Below, piece after piece: positions 1 through 12,826 of a DNA stretch of 64,000 nucleotides (position 1 is its first letter; each line of letters opens with the position of its first letter). The position numbers and the translations under genes are program-made. The notes beneath the pieces were generated by a model. That model ran no database searches, was not told the origin of the DNA, and saw only the letters and a program-made list of their open reading frames with translations. Source of the stretch: Inonotus obliquus (Eukaryota; Basidiomycota; Agaricomycetes; Hymenochaetales; Hymenochaetaceae); assembly GCA_032164295.1 (NCBI GenBank), contig JAJHTX010000007.1, forward strand, positions 372,001 to 436,000. Reading direction: 5' to 3'.

Positions 1-2
1 CG

Positions 3-407
3 GGCGGTGTAGCAAGTCTGTCCATGTCTCTGGCCCCGTGGAACCGGCCCCCGCTTCCTACCTACGCTGCTGCGCTTGCACAAAGCGGTGTAGGCACTGG
101 TGATGTCGAAGACAACATTATCGCCATCCCACCGCCACCAGCATATGGTCATACTCGGGGTAGCACACTCCTTCTCGCCGGATTCATGCCCAACAATATT
201 CGGCGACCAGCTTCACAGTATTCCTCTCGTAGTCGACCGAACTCGCAAGCATCTCGCCTATCTCGGCCAGTTAGTTATCGTAGTACCGACGAGGAGTGGG
301 AACAGAGATGTGACGCAGAACGAGCTCTTCGCCTGGCGGAAACTCTCGACAGACTGGAAAATTCTGCGCAGCAGCCCTCGACAACTTCCGAACGAGCCTC
401 TCGTTGA
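3..407 (+). CDS. C-terminal part of a hypothetical protein, cut by the window edge
   Basis: The frame is open from the left edge to a TGA at 405-407, so only the last ~134 residues are visible. They are proline-rich first (a run of four prolines before AYG), then a Ser/Arg-rich stretch with SRSRPNSQASR-like repeats, then an acidic/charged end with DEEWEQRCDAERALRLAE, which could form a short helix. This is the composition of the cytoplasmic tail of fungal single-pass membrane proteins, but no membrane segment lies in the visible part, so that is inference. No function can be assigned. Confidence that it is coding is moderate: the composition is biased and the frame uses the full distance to the edge. 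Confidence 0.5.
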   Translation, partial: GGVASLSMSLAPWNRPPLPTYAAALAQSGVGTGDVEDNIIAIPPPPAYGHTRGSTLLLAGFMPNNIRRPASQYSSRSRPNSQASRLSRPVSYRSTDEEWEQRCDAERALRLAETLDRLENSAQQPSTTSERASR

Positions 408-1927
408 CCACAGACCTATGTATTCATTTATAATTACTTATTTTGTTGGCGTTGTTAGCCTTCCTCGAACGTCACCCTTGCAAATGTATGCTTCCAAATG
501 TTTCTTCAACGTACACCTACCCTGATCTCCCTGTAATCTCTTGATCGAGACTATATATTCATTTTTGTTTCAAGGAAACCCGAGAGACCGTTGGAAAGTC
601 ACTGGAATGACTCCCCATCGTTGCTCGGTATCTTTATACTCGGTATGAAGGCAGCTCTCTTCAATACCCCTCCGAGCATCGGTTGGTGAGAGCCATCCCG
701 CTTTGACTTTCTTGTTCTGGATGGAAGTCCTTAGACCTCTTTACGGATGATATATGCAGAAATCTGCAGAGTGGCAAGCAGTCTCCAGGTGTCAGCGCGC
801 CAAGCAGATTCCCCAGTGTCGAGAGACTATTAGGCCTTCAGAGTAATTAGCTTGAGACCGGAGAGCTAGCAGGCAATCCGAGGAGGGAAAGACGCTGTGG
901 AGACACGTCGGAATGCCAAGTGCATACGCATTTATCGAGAGCCTTGAGACTTTTTGCTACTGCCGTAGACACCTGGGTGTAGTCTCAAGTCATTCCAACA
1001 ACTCAACCTTGCATGGGCGGACCGAACAACCACTCAAAGCTGATAATGGTGTCTTTCTTGTATCCACAAAACGCATGGACTAACATCTCGCGTCAATGAG
1101 CAATACACGACGCGGAAAGAGGCGTGCGTTCACTGCCGTACCATTGACCTGCAAATAGTACCACTACCAAGGTAAGAGTTGACGCCCCCGCCCCAAATGA
1201 ACCTCGAGAAACGAACTTCGTTCGGGAGAAGGGACGCGCTGCGCTACTTGAACAATTAAAACTCCGATGTTGCCCGGACGAATTTGGCTCGAAGGTGAAG
1301 GTGACAGACTTTGATAACATGGTCTAACTCGTCTTTAGATATCTGAACTTCTGAAGGTTCCCCCCACTCCGTTGTTAGAGTCCCCCAGAAGTACGCCCGC
1401 ATCTCTCCTGGCTGCGTTAATGGACTTCAGTGTTCTGGCATTGAGTTGTCGGTCAAGACACGTATCAATCGGTCATCGGATTGAGTGGTCTTGAAATAGT
1501 CGTACTGATTCTCCAATTTACTATTGAGCTAAGGGTGTATGGGTGTATATCAGCAGGCGAAGTACCTTCATAACGGGAGAACTTGGGTTCAAGTTTCATT
1601 CAACCAGGTCAAACCCCCCTACTTGATTCACATCGGTCCCGGCGAAATATCTGGTTCTCGGTTCTGTTGAGCGCTCCTGTGCATCAAGGCTGTCATGTTT
1701 AGGGTGACCAGCAACATGGCGGAGGTTTCATATCAACTTCCCTCCTTGTCCTCTTCCGTTCAGAGCTAAGCCAAATTACGACATTCCATTGGTCAGTCAG
1801 GAATAAAACACCGAATACAATGCAACAGAATACCGATGAGGACAGAGTAGAACGGAAGTGTTCTGATAAGTTACTTATCCTATCAAGATGTAAAGCGAGT
1901 AACCAAAGGGTATTCAATGCCTTCTAA
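408..1927. other. Intergenic stretch without a supportable gene
   Basis: Only short ORFs of 60-80 codons on either strand, none with a recognisable motif or a consistent chain of spliced exons. It lies between the 3' end of the left-edge gene and the 3' end of ARP6, so the two neighbours converge here. Confidence 0.5.
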
Positions 1928-3891
1928 TCATGCCTTAGTCGCCGCGCGAGACCGAGAAGACCTGGCCGGCTTGGTTTCAGTCCCGAGTTCGCCATTGTGG
2001 TCTTGCGGCTTCGACGCTCGGGACCTTGCCCTACTTCTAGACGACCCTGCACCGACATCTCTTGCCGACCCCTGTGGCGCCTCGTCTGCATCTTCTTTCA
2101 ATTGCCATGTTACATGCTTGAACTTTCTCCTACACACGTTACTCCCCGCTTCCTGATATTCCGACCTTGTCACACATACATTGGCATAACCTGGCTGGCG
2201 TGCTAATTCAGCGCCAGAAAGGTACGTCGCTGTGATTGGACTGCAAAACGTGAAAAACGTTAGAAATAGCCGGTTGGGCATGTGGGCATGTGGAACTTGC
2301 TTGGGTGATTCGTATATGCGAATCTCGTGTTCAACAGGCGCCAGGCTCCGTAATTCAGTCAACCTGACACATACACACACAAATTCAGACAATTTTTTCT
2401 CAAGATGGAGTTTAGATCAAGAAGCACACACAGCCGACTTCGAAACCCAGGAAACTTGACGTTCCCGCCGACAAGACCGATGTTGGCCCAGAACAGACCC
2501 TGCACGTCCTCTGGCAGAGACGTGATCGCTTCTGTGATCGTACGGGACAACCCAGTTTGAGGAAGTCCTGGTGACAGTCGAAGATTGATTATTAGATGCT
2601 TTAAAACGTCGCAATTAGAAGAAGCACAAACCAATATCACTGGGCCTGAACAGAACCTCGGGCACCGCGAACCGTTCGGTATTCATCCGCAGCACGTCGT
2701 CCTCCGTCGTCAGAATCTCGCCTTGCATCTTCACCCGCCCCGCGACATTCTCCGAATATCTTGGTAATATGTACTCCTCTACGATCTTCGACGGTTCGAA
2801 GCTTGGTTTCGCGGGAAGCCAGTCAGTACACCCATCAACCATCAGCAAAGACGCCTACCGACTATGTTCCATATCCTCCTCGTAATTTGTGGATACATAG
2901 CAACACCGCTCTTTCACATCATTCGTGATGTATGTCTCGCCCATCAGGTCGAACTGTCGGAACGACAAGAGCTCCTTCAGGTAGTTCGTTAGAAGCTTCC
3001 CTCCGATGTCCAGTCTGAAAACGGTTCATCTCACATTATCAGAAGTTCCGTCCCAAACAAAACAGACCACAATCTGCGAAAAATCAAACTGACCTTCGAA
3101 CCCCCTTCCAAAGAACCTTCCCGCCCATCAGTGGCACAACGTGTGTGAAGCTATATCCGGAGTCGACGATCAACATGCATTCGGGAGGTCCCTCGAGAGC
3201 TTCGCTGCGGAACAGTGTCCCGAATGGCAACAATGACGCCGCTGCACGAACACCACCATCAGTCAAGATAAACTATTTCCGCGGATGTACATCCTCACGT
3301 GTGCAGCGATGATATGACTGGAAGTCGTACTCCTCGAATACGAACTGGTCATACTGCTCTTGGATACTTGGCAGATTAAAATATGGCTCCGTTATCAGCA
3401 GGGAAGACTCGTTTGTGTTGATCTGGCCGGTCCATATTTGATGGTCAATGTGAATCCCCCTGACGCCTCTTGAAATGGTACATGCCTTCAGTCCATCTTT
3501 TGCGTAGAATAATCCATCCAGAATTGCCTTCTGGGCGTCCCAGTCTGTCAGATATCCCTGCATCCAATGAACAAATCACCGGTTGAATCGGGTATAATCA
3601 GAGTACACGCACCCGTTCAAATGGGATACGATAATGCAAAGAAGCGAAATCTCTGCACCTGTTGAACTCGTGTCCGAAGAACGTTTTCTTTTCTCCTTTA
3701 GTCTGCCGAACGATGGCGTTTGTGACGATTCTGAGTGCGGGATGAGTTCTGCCTCAGATTGACAAAGTTTAGATGCTCTATTCCACTCACCTCGGGTCGG
3801 GCAAAGGGTCATCCCTCTCTTCTATAGGGATAACGTTGGTTTTGATTGTCGAAGCACCATTGTCGAGTACGACGACGTGTTTTTCGTGCAT
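1928..3891 (-). CDS. ARP6: Actin-related protein 6 (Arp6), SWR1 chromatin-remodelling complex subunit
   Basis: Nuclear actin-fold protein of the SWR1/SRCAP complex, which exchanges H2A for H2A.Z. Nine exons join in frame: 3891-3791, 3730-3613, 3557-3299, 3241-3094, 3014-2859, 2801-2632, 2567-2432, 2363-2301, 2240-1928, giving 487 residues. Landmarks in order: VVLDNGAS (N-terminal nucleotide loop), [36 protein letters not shown] (second phosphate loop), [29 protein letters not shown] and a C-terminal [19 protein letters not shown], all matching the Arp6 pattern. Start: an in-frame codon at 3972 is not ATG; the first good ATG (MHEKHVVV) is at 3891. The last ~60 residues (Arg/Ser/Lys-rich) are an extra tail. 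The intron at 2300-2241 requires a GC donor (GCAAGT) to keep frame. A decayed copy lies at 16950-18800. Confidence 0.93.
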
Positions 3892-4235
3892 GCTTAGCTG
3901 TAGAACATGGTTTGTAGGAGAGATGCGTCGGGTAAACTCTAACTCTAACACGCCTTCACGCGCCTGAGTCACGAGCGCTCTTCATTTCTGACCGTCATGT
4001 GCAGAAAAACACTTGAATTAAACTTGGCTTCAAACCTCGCTCACTGTTGAGACTGCAGACCAGAGGAGGTCTCTTGCACTGAGACAAATCACCGCTTTCA
4101 AGTCTCCTATCGTATCGCATCAAAACTCTGGCCCTCGTCCGCAGCAAACTATTTCTGTACTGTACAAAATTCATTACTGGATAACCGCCAGCTCTTTGAT
4201 AGGGGCAAAATATATCCCTTCTCTGGTCTCCAACA

Positions 4236-5399
4236 ATGTGCATTGGATTTTGGTCCCTTAATCATCCAGATTATGCTCTGTACGCGGAAGAATTACCATC
4301 GCAATATTGCTCTCTTTGCTCATCCCCCCGGCCGCCCTTGCTTTGTGTTTACATTAGGATCCTGTGCACCAATCGTGACGAGTTCCTCTCACGACCCACA
4401 GCGAATGCGCATTTCCACTGCTTTGGGATGACAGATCCCGAGGCAAATGGAGATTTTGTATTGTCTGGGCGCGATCTCCAGGCGGGCGGCTCGTGGCTCG
4501 GCGTTAACCGCGCAGGTCGTGTCGCACTTCTGTGAGTGTTGGCTCATGCTATTCATCCCTGTTATTGTTCGCTTCAAAAATAATTAGGACGAATATCTCT
4601 GAACCGGAGGGCGCTCTGTACAAAGCGTCCAGAGGCCACCTCGTGTCTTCCTTCCTCCTCCCGGACGCACCCGACGCAGACCACTTTGTAAACCTACTCG
4701 AGAACGAAGGCTCGACCGACTACGCCGGCTTCAATCTCCTCCTACTGAAACCGAAAAGGGGAGAGCAGGGGCATGGTACGCTTGCATATGAAGCATCGCT
4801 GATCACTAATTCCGGAGGGCACGGTGCGATAGCAAAACGGGATTTGAGTCCTGATGAGTATCGTGCCGGAGGAGTCTCGAACGGTGTAGACAATGTAGAC
4901 GGAAGAGGATGGCCGAAAGTAATAAAAGGTGTAGCCAGTTTATCGGAACTCCTCTTTGAAAGACAGCGAAATGCATCCGCCGAGGAAGGTGAGGATGGAC
5001 TCGTGGAGGATCTATTCAAGATACTTTCGTAAGTAAGAATAAAAAAATGCTTCAGCCTCATGGTTGTTGAACTTTGTCTCTTTCGATCAATATGTGTGTA
5101 GATGGCAATCTGAACCGCCTCCTACGAATCGCTTTCAGTTACGGAACTCGATCGAGATACCGCCTCTACACCTGACAGGTAGTTTATCACCCGATGCATT
5201 GCCTGACGGGACGCACGACGAATTTTATGGCACGCGGGTATCAACAGTCCTACTAGTAAAGCGGGACGGACAAGCATTATTTGTCGAGAGGGACTTTTGG
5301 AAGTTGGACAGTGATGGTGGTGGTAACGTGATCCGTGGTGATCCTCGGTCGGCGCGTGTCTTTCGATTCAAGATAGATGATAACCTTGTCCAGGATTGA
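4236..5399 (+). CDS. TANGO2 / NRDE-family protein
   Basis: Four exons (4236-4279, 4358-4531, 4588-5028, 5102-5399) give 318 residues ending at TGA 5397-5399. The family is defined by an N-terminal Cys right after Met and an NRDE box; both are present: MCIGFW at the start and CTNRDEFLSRPT after the first splice. Further family features are LSGRDLQAGGSWLGVN, LLTNISEP, a central FNLLLLKP strand and the C-terminal YGTRVSTVLLV plus FVERDFW. Animal TANGO2 is linked to Golgi organisation and to mitochondrial/lipid and haem handling; the biochemical activity is unsettled, so no reaction is assigned. It is transcribed divergently from ARP6 across a ~345 bp gap. Length is close to the ~275-330 residues usual for fungal members. 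Confidence 0.92.
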
Positions 5400-6207
5400 G
5401 TTGGTTTATCCTGGGAATAGGGTCGAATTAGTGGCGTAGAAGCTTTTCGAGAGCGTTCCTTTCTGTTTTTTGTAAAGTTAGCGTTATACACACACAACTT
5501 TAGGTAAAAAAAATGAGTTTAACCGCAATGATGCTTTATAGAGAAAGTATGTGAGGAAAGTCTATATTGCATAGGAGTCATCCATCATGATACATGTGGA
5601 AACGGAAGGGAAGCTGATAAGATAGGTACGGAGGCACGTTAATGGGAAAAATAAAGGAAATTTCAAATGCTAGATAGCTATACCTAAGCGCGCTGAGGGG
5701 ACGCTGGTATTGAGCGCATGGGTAATCGCTAGATCGCTGGTGAGAGGTCATATTGAAGATGAAAAAATGCTCATCAAAAATTAATGCAGCAGTCAAAAAA
5801 CACGTAAGGGTATACTGGCGTACTGATGAGATGAGATGGGATGAAAAGCCGGGGGAAAATCGAACTCGTTTGACTTTTATACAAACGCTGTTGTATGCAG
5901 GGAACAACAAGCGGGAGAACACACGCATCGACGGCGGAGTCATTAGAATCATCAGGATCAGGGCGTCAAGGGCAAGGGTAGAAGAGTCGAGGTGTCAAAA
6001 GAGGAGTCCGAATCATTAATCATGAATCAAGTGATAACATCTCCATACTTATCCGAGAAAGTGAAGTTGCTCGCAGAACTCTTGCCTGCAAGTCCGGGAA
6101 TGCGGTAGAACTACCAAAGGCAAAGCTTTGGGGCGGCAGGCAGCAGGGAAATTTCAACAGGACTCCGAAGTCCGAAGTCCGAGATGCTTTGTTCCTTTCC
6201 CTTTCCC
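5400..6207. other. Convergent 3' intergenic region
   Basis: Lies between the 3' ends of the TANGO2 gene (+) and the Zn2Cys6 gene (-). Short AT-rich ORFs only; the 124-codon minus-strand frame at 5578-5952 has no family signature and low-complexity composition. Probably the two 3' UTRs. Confidence 0.5.
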
Positions 6208-7795
6208 TCAAGAGACGACGTCATATGCACCAACGCCCTTCGCGTAGACGTCCGCGTTCGTAAAATAGGCGTTAACGTGTCCATTATGGTGCGCGTTGTT
6301 ATCTGCTGCTCCCCATTGTAACATTTGCATAGAATGGGGTGTTGGAGGTGCAGACATTGGTACGGACGTCGGAATCGTTAGTGGTGTCATAAGGTCGGTG
6401 TCAACAGGAGAACGAAGTGTTTCCGATGAATGTCCATCATAAGTTGTGTAGGTACCGGCAGACGAAGTAACCGATTGTTTAGGTGACCCGTCACCGCTAA
6501 ACGAAAACAGACGTATTAAAATTAATGATCCAATAGTACCGTAAGTAATCAGACGTACTGAAGACTGATCTTGAGGTTTTGGATGTGCCGATAGATAGAA
6601 CATCTCGCTTGGGTGTGTCCCGGGAGTTGTTGGAGATAACTTGACATGCCTTCGAGTTGGCGTGCGAGGGCTACGAATGAATGGTTCGCGGCAGGATCAG
6701 ACACACATGCGCATGAAGAATCGTCATATTGATACACGCTGTTCGGTGAATGCCCTAGGGAAGAAGCATCAATGATGATATCCCACGTCGTGGGAGGGAG
6801 GAATACCTACCATTCAAACCACTTGAAGATGACGAAGATGGTGAGTATGCTCCGGGAGAACATCCGGTATTACCGTTGATCCCGTTCCCGCAGGCCGCTT
6901 GATACGCGTTCTGGGCGTATTGATTTGACTGTAGGTTCATGGAATATGTCGTACTAGTAGCAGATGGAGGAGGTGAAGGGGAAAGGCGGTAATAATAATT
7001 TGCTTGTTGTACGTCGGCCACGGGCTCCGTCTTAATCATAGGAGCGTTCAACTGAGGAGACTGTTGGCGACGTTGTTTGGCCAATGCTACAGCGGCCGCG
7101 GTTCCACGTTTCTGTGATCGAGTATGCCACTTATCGCTTGCATCCCCGTCGAAATAGTTCGGATCCGCCCAGCGAGGATGGGGCTTACCTGATTAAGGGA
7201 GCGAGATCAATATGCAAGGTGTACAAAGCAATGCAAAGGCAAAACATACCACGTAATTCACGAACGAGACTCTCAAGCTCTGCAATCCGATTTCGTAGCC
7301 GGGTTGTCTCGTCAAGGTCCGGATCATCTCTGTCAAAAAAGCATGAGTAAATGCAACTCATCCGTTGTCACGAGAGCCTGACTACAAACCTGAGAGCCGG
7401 ATCATCCACTTCATAGACACACAAGCCCGTCTGGAAGGTGAGAGTGAGCTTTATCCAAAGCGGAAGAATGAATTAGGAGAAATGCATACAAGGCCAAGCT
7501 GGATACATCTCTGGCAGGGTCTGATGACCGTTGCACCGTATCAGTACTCTGTCACCAAATTTCGTCATCAGATGACTAACCTCTTGCGATCGCACTGTGG
7601 ACAAAGGGACAGGAGTTAATAACAAGTTGAGAGTGTTTTGACTGTGGTACACACCTTGCGCTTAGAAGTGTGGCAGTTTAGACAGGACTGGGTCGTCCTG
7701 TTCCGTCGGCGCTTGCGGTGGTCCATGTCCATTGTAAAGTCAATGTCGAGCAAGTCGCCTTTTATGACGTGGGGCTGGGAGTCAGCGGCGAACAT
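6208..7795 (-). CDS. Zn(II)2Cys6 binuclear-cluster transcription factor
   Basis: Eight exons join in phase (7795-7655, 7594-7581, 7520-7490, 7430-7390, 7329-7250, 7188-6811, 6754-6559, 6496-6208) for 389 residues. The spliced N-terminus has a basic run (RKRRRNRTT) followed by six cysteines with fungal cluster spacing: CLNCHTSKRKC, then PCQRC and LC, the Zn2Cys6 DNA-binding domain at about residues 35-70. A leucine-containing segment after it (TTRLRNRIAELESLVREL) is a likely dimerisation coiled coil. The remainder is Ser/Pro/Gln-rich low complexity. The cluster is spread over four exons, one only 14 nt (7594-7581). There is no fungal_trans middle homology region, so it is a short class member; target genes cannot be inferred. 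Start is uncertain: an upstream in-frame ATG at 7876 adds 27 residues. Confidence 0.88.
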
Positions 7796-10700
7796 GGTAT
7801 CCAGTATTAGGAGCACGAGGAATGGAGAGATGAAGGAGTTAGCAGATGCGACGGTGAAGGCTGGTATCGAAGGCACGGAAGTACTGTGAAACGGCGCCGC
7901 TTATAATGAAGGACGGGAGGATTAAAAATAACGTCAAGTATCAGCAGAGAGAGGCTTTACGTTCCATCTCTTGGATGGATTTTGTATGGAAAACTAAATT
8001 GGGCAGAAGCGCCATTGAGATCTTCCGTTATCGTTTGATACCACCTGGAAAGGAGTCCCCGGGGCGTCGCAACTCGATCTCTTTCTTTGTCCTGCTAAAA
8101 CTTCCCACCTCTGCATCACACACAGGGAAGGGAAAATTATGAATTAAATTAAGATTAGGCATTTTCTTGTAAATATACAAGATAAACTCACACTCTCCCG
8201 ATCGAGATTATGATGAGAGAAAAATCGCATTTGTCACCACACGTGTTGGCATCGCCTGTTCGGCCCTATGTCGACTCGACGCAGCGAGCAAGGCGCTCCC
8301 ATGCAGCGGGCCAACTGATGGTAGATTTACTTTGCCTCCGCCGGGTACCGGACGAGCCGGGGACGCCTAGATCGCTCGGTTATCGGATAAAGACGAGCCC
8401 TTTTTCCAAGCCAGTCTGCGATGGTCGGTCGACGGGTCGGAGTGCGAGGAGCAACTACTACTACTACTACTCCTGAACAGAAGAGAGAGAGGTTAGCACA
8501 GGATCGGAAGGGGATTCGCACTCCTTCCTATTTGGGACATTGCTTATATTCTGCGGTGCCAGAGGTCCTCCTTATAAAAAATATTAGTGTGCCATAATAG
8601 AAGTCATTTGTCGGATGGCGGGCGGCACCTTTGCATCCTCCATATGTCGTCCCCATCGTTGATATCGTAACACGAACCTGTGACTCTCAGATGAACCATC
8701 TCCTTGTCTTTCTGGCATTCAAATCCACATCTTCGTTTTATGTCAGTGGTGAGGAATTTCAGATCAGATATCACTTAGCTGCTCGGGCCGTTCAACAAGT
8801 AGTACTCAATAGTCCCCTTCGCACTGTTCGGCTGCTCGGCCGAGAGACCCAATAGCAGGCAGCCCAGACGATGAGGCACTGGACTGGAACACTAGTAGTC
8901 GTTCCTTCTTCGCCTAACAGATGACGAGTGCAATATAATGGAATACGCCGCTTCCTTTTTTCATTTCATGGTGTAATTTCCTGCGTGTTGCACGAGTATC
9001 GTCCAAGCAACTGAATATCCATTCGCAAGCGTGTTCCATCCGCCATAATGTTCTCGAACCGTATTTAGTGAGATTAACGGAAAATGAAACCGATGGGCTC
9101 GAACATGTCGCGAGGATCCAGACGATGTGCAAAGGAAGCTTGGCGTAGATTCTTCAATTGCTCGTCTATCATGAACCAGTCATTAGTAAATCGCATGTTT
9201 CACATACATGAATAATACATACTTAGCGGTGGCCACAGGTTACGGTAGCCCAGCTAATATCATGACCCAAAAGGCAAGCCTGAAACCTATTTCCACAGGC
9301 ATCCCGACTGGAATGTTTACGAGGTGAATCCCATAGAATCGAAAAATCGCGATCAATGTCACGATTAGAACATGTCTTAGCTGATGGTGGGTTGCGGCCG
9401 TGATGGGCAATAAGGGACGACTCGGAAAGGACAAGGTTCTTCTGCATCCAGAGTTGTTCAAATGCTGCAATGCCAAGACAGTTGTATACTGACTTCGGCG
9501 ATATCAGGAAGGGAAGATACCAACAGTAATATCGTGTACCGGCAGCTCAATTCTGGACTCACAACGGAGGCAGATGTAAAGCATCTCTTTTGATACTGAC
9601 GGACCACCAAGACCGCACTCATGGTTCGGCAATTCCCGAGCAGCCTAAGCCCAAACAGCAGGCGGACATCATGGCGACTGTCAATGCTCCCAAGCAACCT
9701 TGTATTCTGCCCAATCTTAGCGGAGAACTTGCACGGGCCTTATCGCTGGAGAGTGAGACTCCTTTGTTGACACAGAGGTCACAAAAATAATGCTCGCTTG
9801 AATCACTCGGTGACGCACCGAACCACCTATCGCAGCCGAACATATCGCAGAAAGGCTTCAGGTCCCCGTGTGCTGAAAATGTAAAACTCTTGCCTCCTTG
9901 CGTATTCGCATTTCTGTATATTAGGGAAGGACAACGCTTCCGAGATAGTCCGCAGCTGGCAAAGACGCCACATTCTCATCGGCTCTCCGAAGCTGGAAGA
10001 GGTCCTAGTGAATCAGGCGGAGTGAGTTTTGAGAGTACACGAATAGAGTATCAATAACGTCTCTCGATCGGGCCGCTTTGAGAAGCAAAACGCCACTTCG
10101 TAAACATAGTCGCCTTGTAGCAACAGATGAATGGATGGGCCGAGCCAAAAGCTATCGTTCATAGTTGGTATACCCCTAATTACAGAAGGCCAAAGCACAA
10201 GTTGGCCTCTTCCGTCTTTGTCCGCTGCGAAAAGTCCGGAGCAAGTCGATACGAGGTATGGCGCTGTTCCGGACATTCTGTTGGTTCTTGGGATTCCTCA
10301 TCTCAAAGCTAGACGGGCCCAAAACCCGATGGGAACTGCAGAGAGCCGAGAGATCTAGTAATAATGACCTATGGGCTTCTTCCTTTCTATTACTAATCTC
10401 AACACCGGCGAATGAAGATACGCACTGATTACCGATTTCTTTCTTTGGATCACAAACGAAAATGGACTCGCCGTCACGAATAACACGCTAGATAACGGTG
10501 TCTTTGTACACCGCATGGCAGGATACGGTGAACCAGTGCGAAGCTCAAGTGAACTCGACAAACCTTCAAGGAGATGTCACTGAGTTCACCGTCGTTTGAA
10601 TACTTAACGGCCGCGGTGAGTACTGGCTCGGCAAATAGGACAGCCATAAAGGTAACGATCGGAGAACTTGTCGCATTGCTGCATTGCTTCCGCGGAGAAG

Positions 10701-11379
10701 TACTGGGGATGGCAGAATGATCTGAATGTTGGCAAAGGCACGACGAAAAAGGTAGTTGAAGGTGGAGATTGAACATAACACATTGTTCGAGACTCCAATC
10801 GCGTAAGGTAATGATTACACTAGGTTACTCCGCCGTCGGGACTGTTGAGACATAATCAGACCATGCAGGGACACGCGTTTGGGGGAAAAGAATACTTCGC
10901 AGAGAAGGAAGTGAAAAATCCTGAAGGGCATTCAATCTGAGCGTTGAGTGGGGTGTCCGAGGTACACTATAACGAACTTCTCCCTTTCTTTACCCCCTTT
11001 TCGAGGATCATCATGTATGTGCCGAGTGATATGGAATGCCGCCCTAAGCGGACCGAGATGCAACGGGATCAAATCGAGCGAGGGATAACGCCTACCAGTC
11101 AGTCAGCTGAATGAGCGAAACCTACCATCGTGGCACTAAGGAATAATCGGCCATGTCCTCCGAATCAAAATCAACCCTTTCCACTATTCAATTCACACTT
11201 ACCTTGTTTTGTGTTTGCCTACACACGGAGCATACGTGGGCTGGAACGCCGCCAAGACGGGAGAAGGGAAAGTAAAGAACGTAAAGTAGAAATAAATGGG
11301 TTGGGGACTTTCCCACGCTTACATGCCTTTTAGAATTTCACACCACCTTTCCCTATTCGGCACTTGTGGGGATCCAGTT
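7796..11379. other. Gene-poor region, no supportable gene
   Basis: About 3.6 kb with only short, unlinked ORFs. Some minus-strand frames between 8900 and 10800 are hydrophobic (for example 9240-9476) and some plus-strand frames (10131-10358) look protein-like, but I could not chain any of them through splice sites into a product. The stretch may be a decayed gene or old mobile DNA; neither is shown. Confidence 0.45.
8454..8471 (+). repeat. (ACT)6 trinucleotide microsatellite
   Basis: Six perfect ACT units in non-coding DNA. Confidence 0.9.
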
Positions 11380-12060
11380 CAGTATACAGCTAGCTTTTAG
11401 GCTTTTTGGCAGAGATACCATCCTCAGTGCCTTGACCCAGACTCAGAATCTCTACCAGGCTCTAACCCAAGCTGGAGAGATGAAGTCCAGTGGGCTGTTC
11501 TCAGTTCAATCGAGGGTTTGAACAGGGGTCAGCAATATGACGAACGGTATCTGTTGATGGTACTAATTTGCCCCTACCAGGTAAGTCTCCGCTTGAGGCG
11601 GAGTCATCTGAGCTTAGATTCACTATCATGATGCGCTCGTGTCCTCAAAGTCTCTCTTCTCGGTAGGCACCGACCGATTAAATGATAAGCGAATTGTAAA
11701 TTTTACCTCGTAGAATCAATGTCAGGATGACAAGACTCTCACATTATGCCCCAGTCTACGAAACGTACTCTTGTCCGTCCCGAATGGTCATTTGTCTTGT
11801 ATGCACCTATCATAAGTGCGCAAGGTTTACTCGGCCTGAACGACACTAGAACTAGAACTGCTTGTTGAGTCTTCTCCGAATAATGGCACAGCCGGATTCA
11901 CCCTTTGGACGCTGCTTCCATATGCAAAATGGACGCCGTCCAATCCCGTCTCCTTCAATGCTTCCGCTGCGGAATTTCTAACCGATTGGTCCCCGGAAGC
12001 TGACTTGGTCAGCCAAGGCAAGATGATGAACTGTCGAGTTGACACCGTTCAAGCAGATCC
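11380..12060 (+). pseudogene. Relic exons of an unidentified protein
   Basis: Two stretches have strong coding character but cannot be joined into an intact gene. 11400-11580 reads (in the frame containing DEVQWAVLSSIEGL and YDERYLLMVL) without a stop up to CAG|gtaagt, a good donor. 11840-12060 reads NNGTAGFTLWTLLPYAKW through EADLVSQGKMMNCRVD. Between them the likely frames contain stops. I do not recognise the family. It could be a degenerate gene or a real gene whose other exons I failed to see; the lack of an intact start and end favours decay. Confidence 0.35.
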
Positions 12061-12826
12061 TGGTAGGCTAATTTTGGATTAATTTTCTTGTCCTCTTTTC
12101 AAACCGACTCTTCCAGTTTCACGTCTTTGGTCAAGTAACAGGAAATCGAGAGAAATACCAGCGGTAGGTTCTTGGGCAGTTTATGAAGGTTTTATTTTAT
12201 AGTTCGACTAAATCTTTTGACGTCACAATGATTTTCAGGGAGACGGAGACAGTGCGCACCAGATAACTCTAGATACTATTCTCACTGGCTTGCTCGACTG
12301 CTAAGTCCCGACTATCTGCGCTATCAATTCAAGCGTTTAGACTTTCCGAAGATCAATCGCCGGGGATCGATGCTGTCCAAGGCTGCTTTAGTGCGCCCAA
12401 TAGCACGAATAAAATCCAAGTGTGAATCTCTAGACTAGCAAGGAGAATAGGCAATGTATCCCAGAGTCAGCTAGATGTGCGATGAGTTTCAGGACCTTCG
12501 TTATGTCCCAAACTCCTTTTGTCCTTGAGTCAGGTGTATAGGTAGGGAGGTTGAGCGGACGTGTAAGATGGTGGTCTATGTTCAAGTCGAAGAGTCAAAG
12601 GATATGCCCGTCGCACGGCAGATCTGTCGTCGATCATCCGAAAGTAGAAGGAGTATGAATCGACAAAAATGATCGACGCATCACGTGCGTTCCATACGTC
12701 ATCAAGTAAAGTCCATCAAACGTGCCGCTGCCACCGTCATTACAAGCAACGACTACAGCCATGGCCGCCTAGCGGATCTTTCTCTTCAACCACGACCACG
12801 TCTTCAATTTTGCGCTACAAAAACTG
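12061..12826. promoter_or_regulatory. Upstream region of the phosphatidylserine synthase gene
   Basis: No ORF of note. A CACGTG box lies at 12682-12687, about 140 bp before the proposed start codon. Boxes of this sequence recur in other promoter gaps of the window. Function as a bHLH-type site is inference. Confidence 0.35.

Noticed and set aside
8900..10800. Hydrophobic minus-strand ORFs as a possible multi-pass membrane gene
   Set aside because: Frames cannot be joined with usable splice sites and match no family that I recognise; plus-strand frames look equally plausible.
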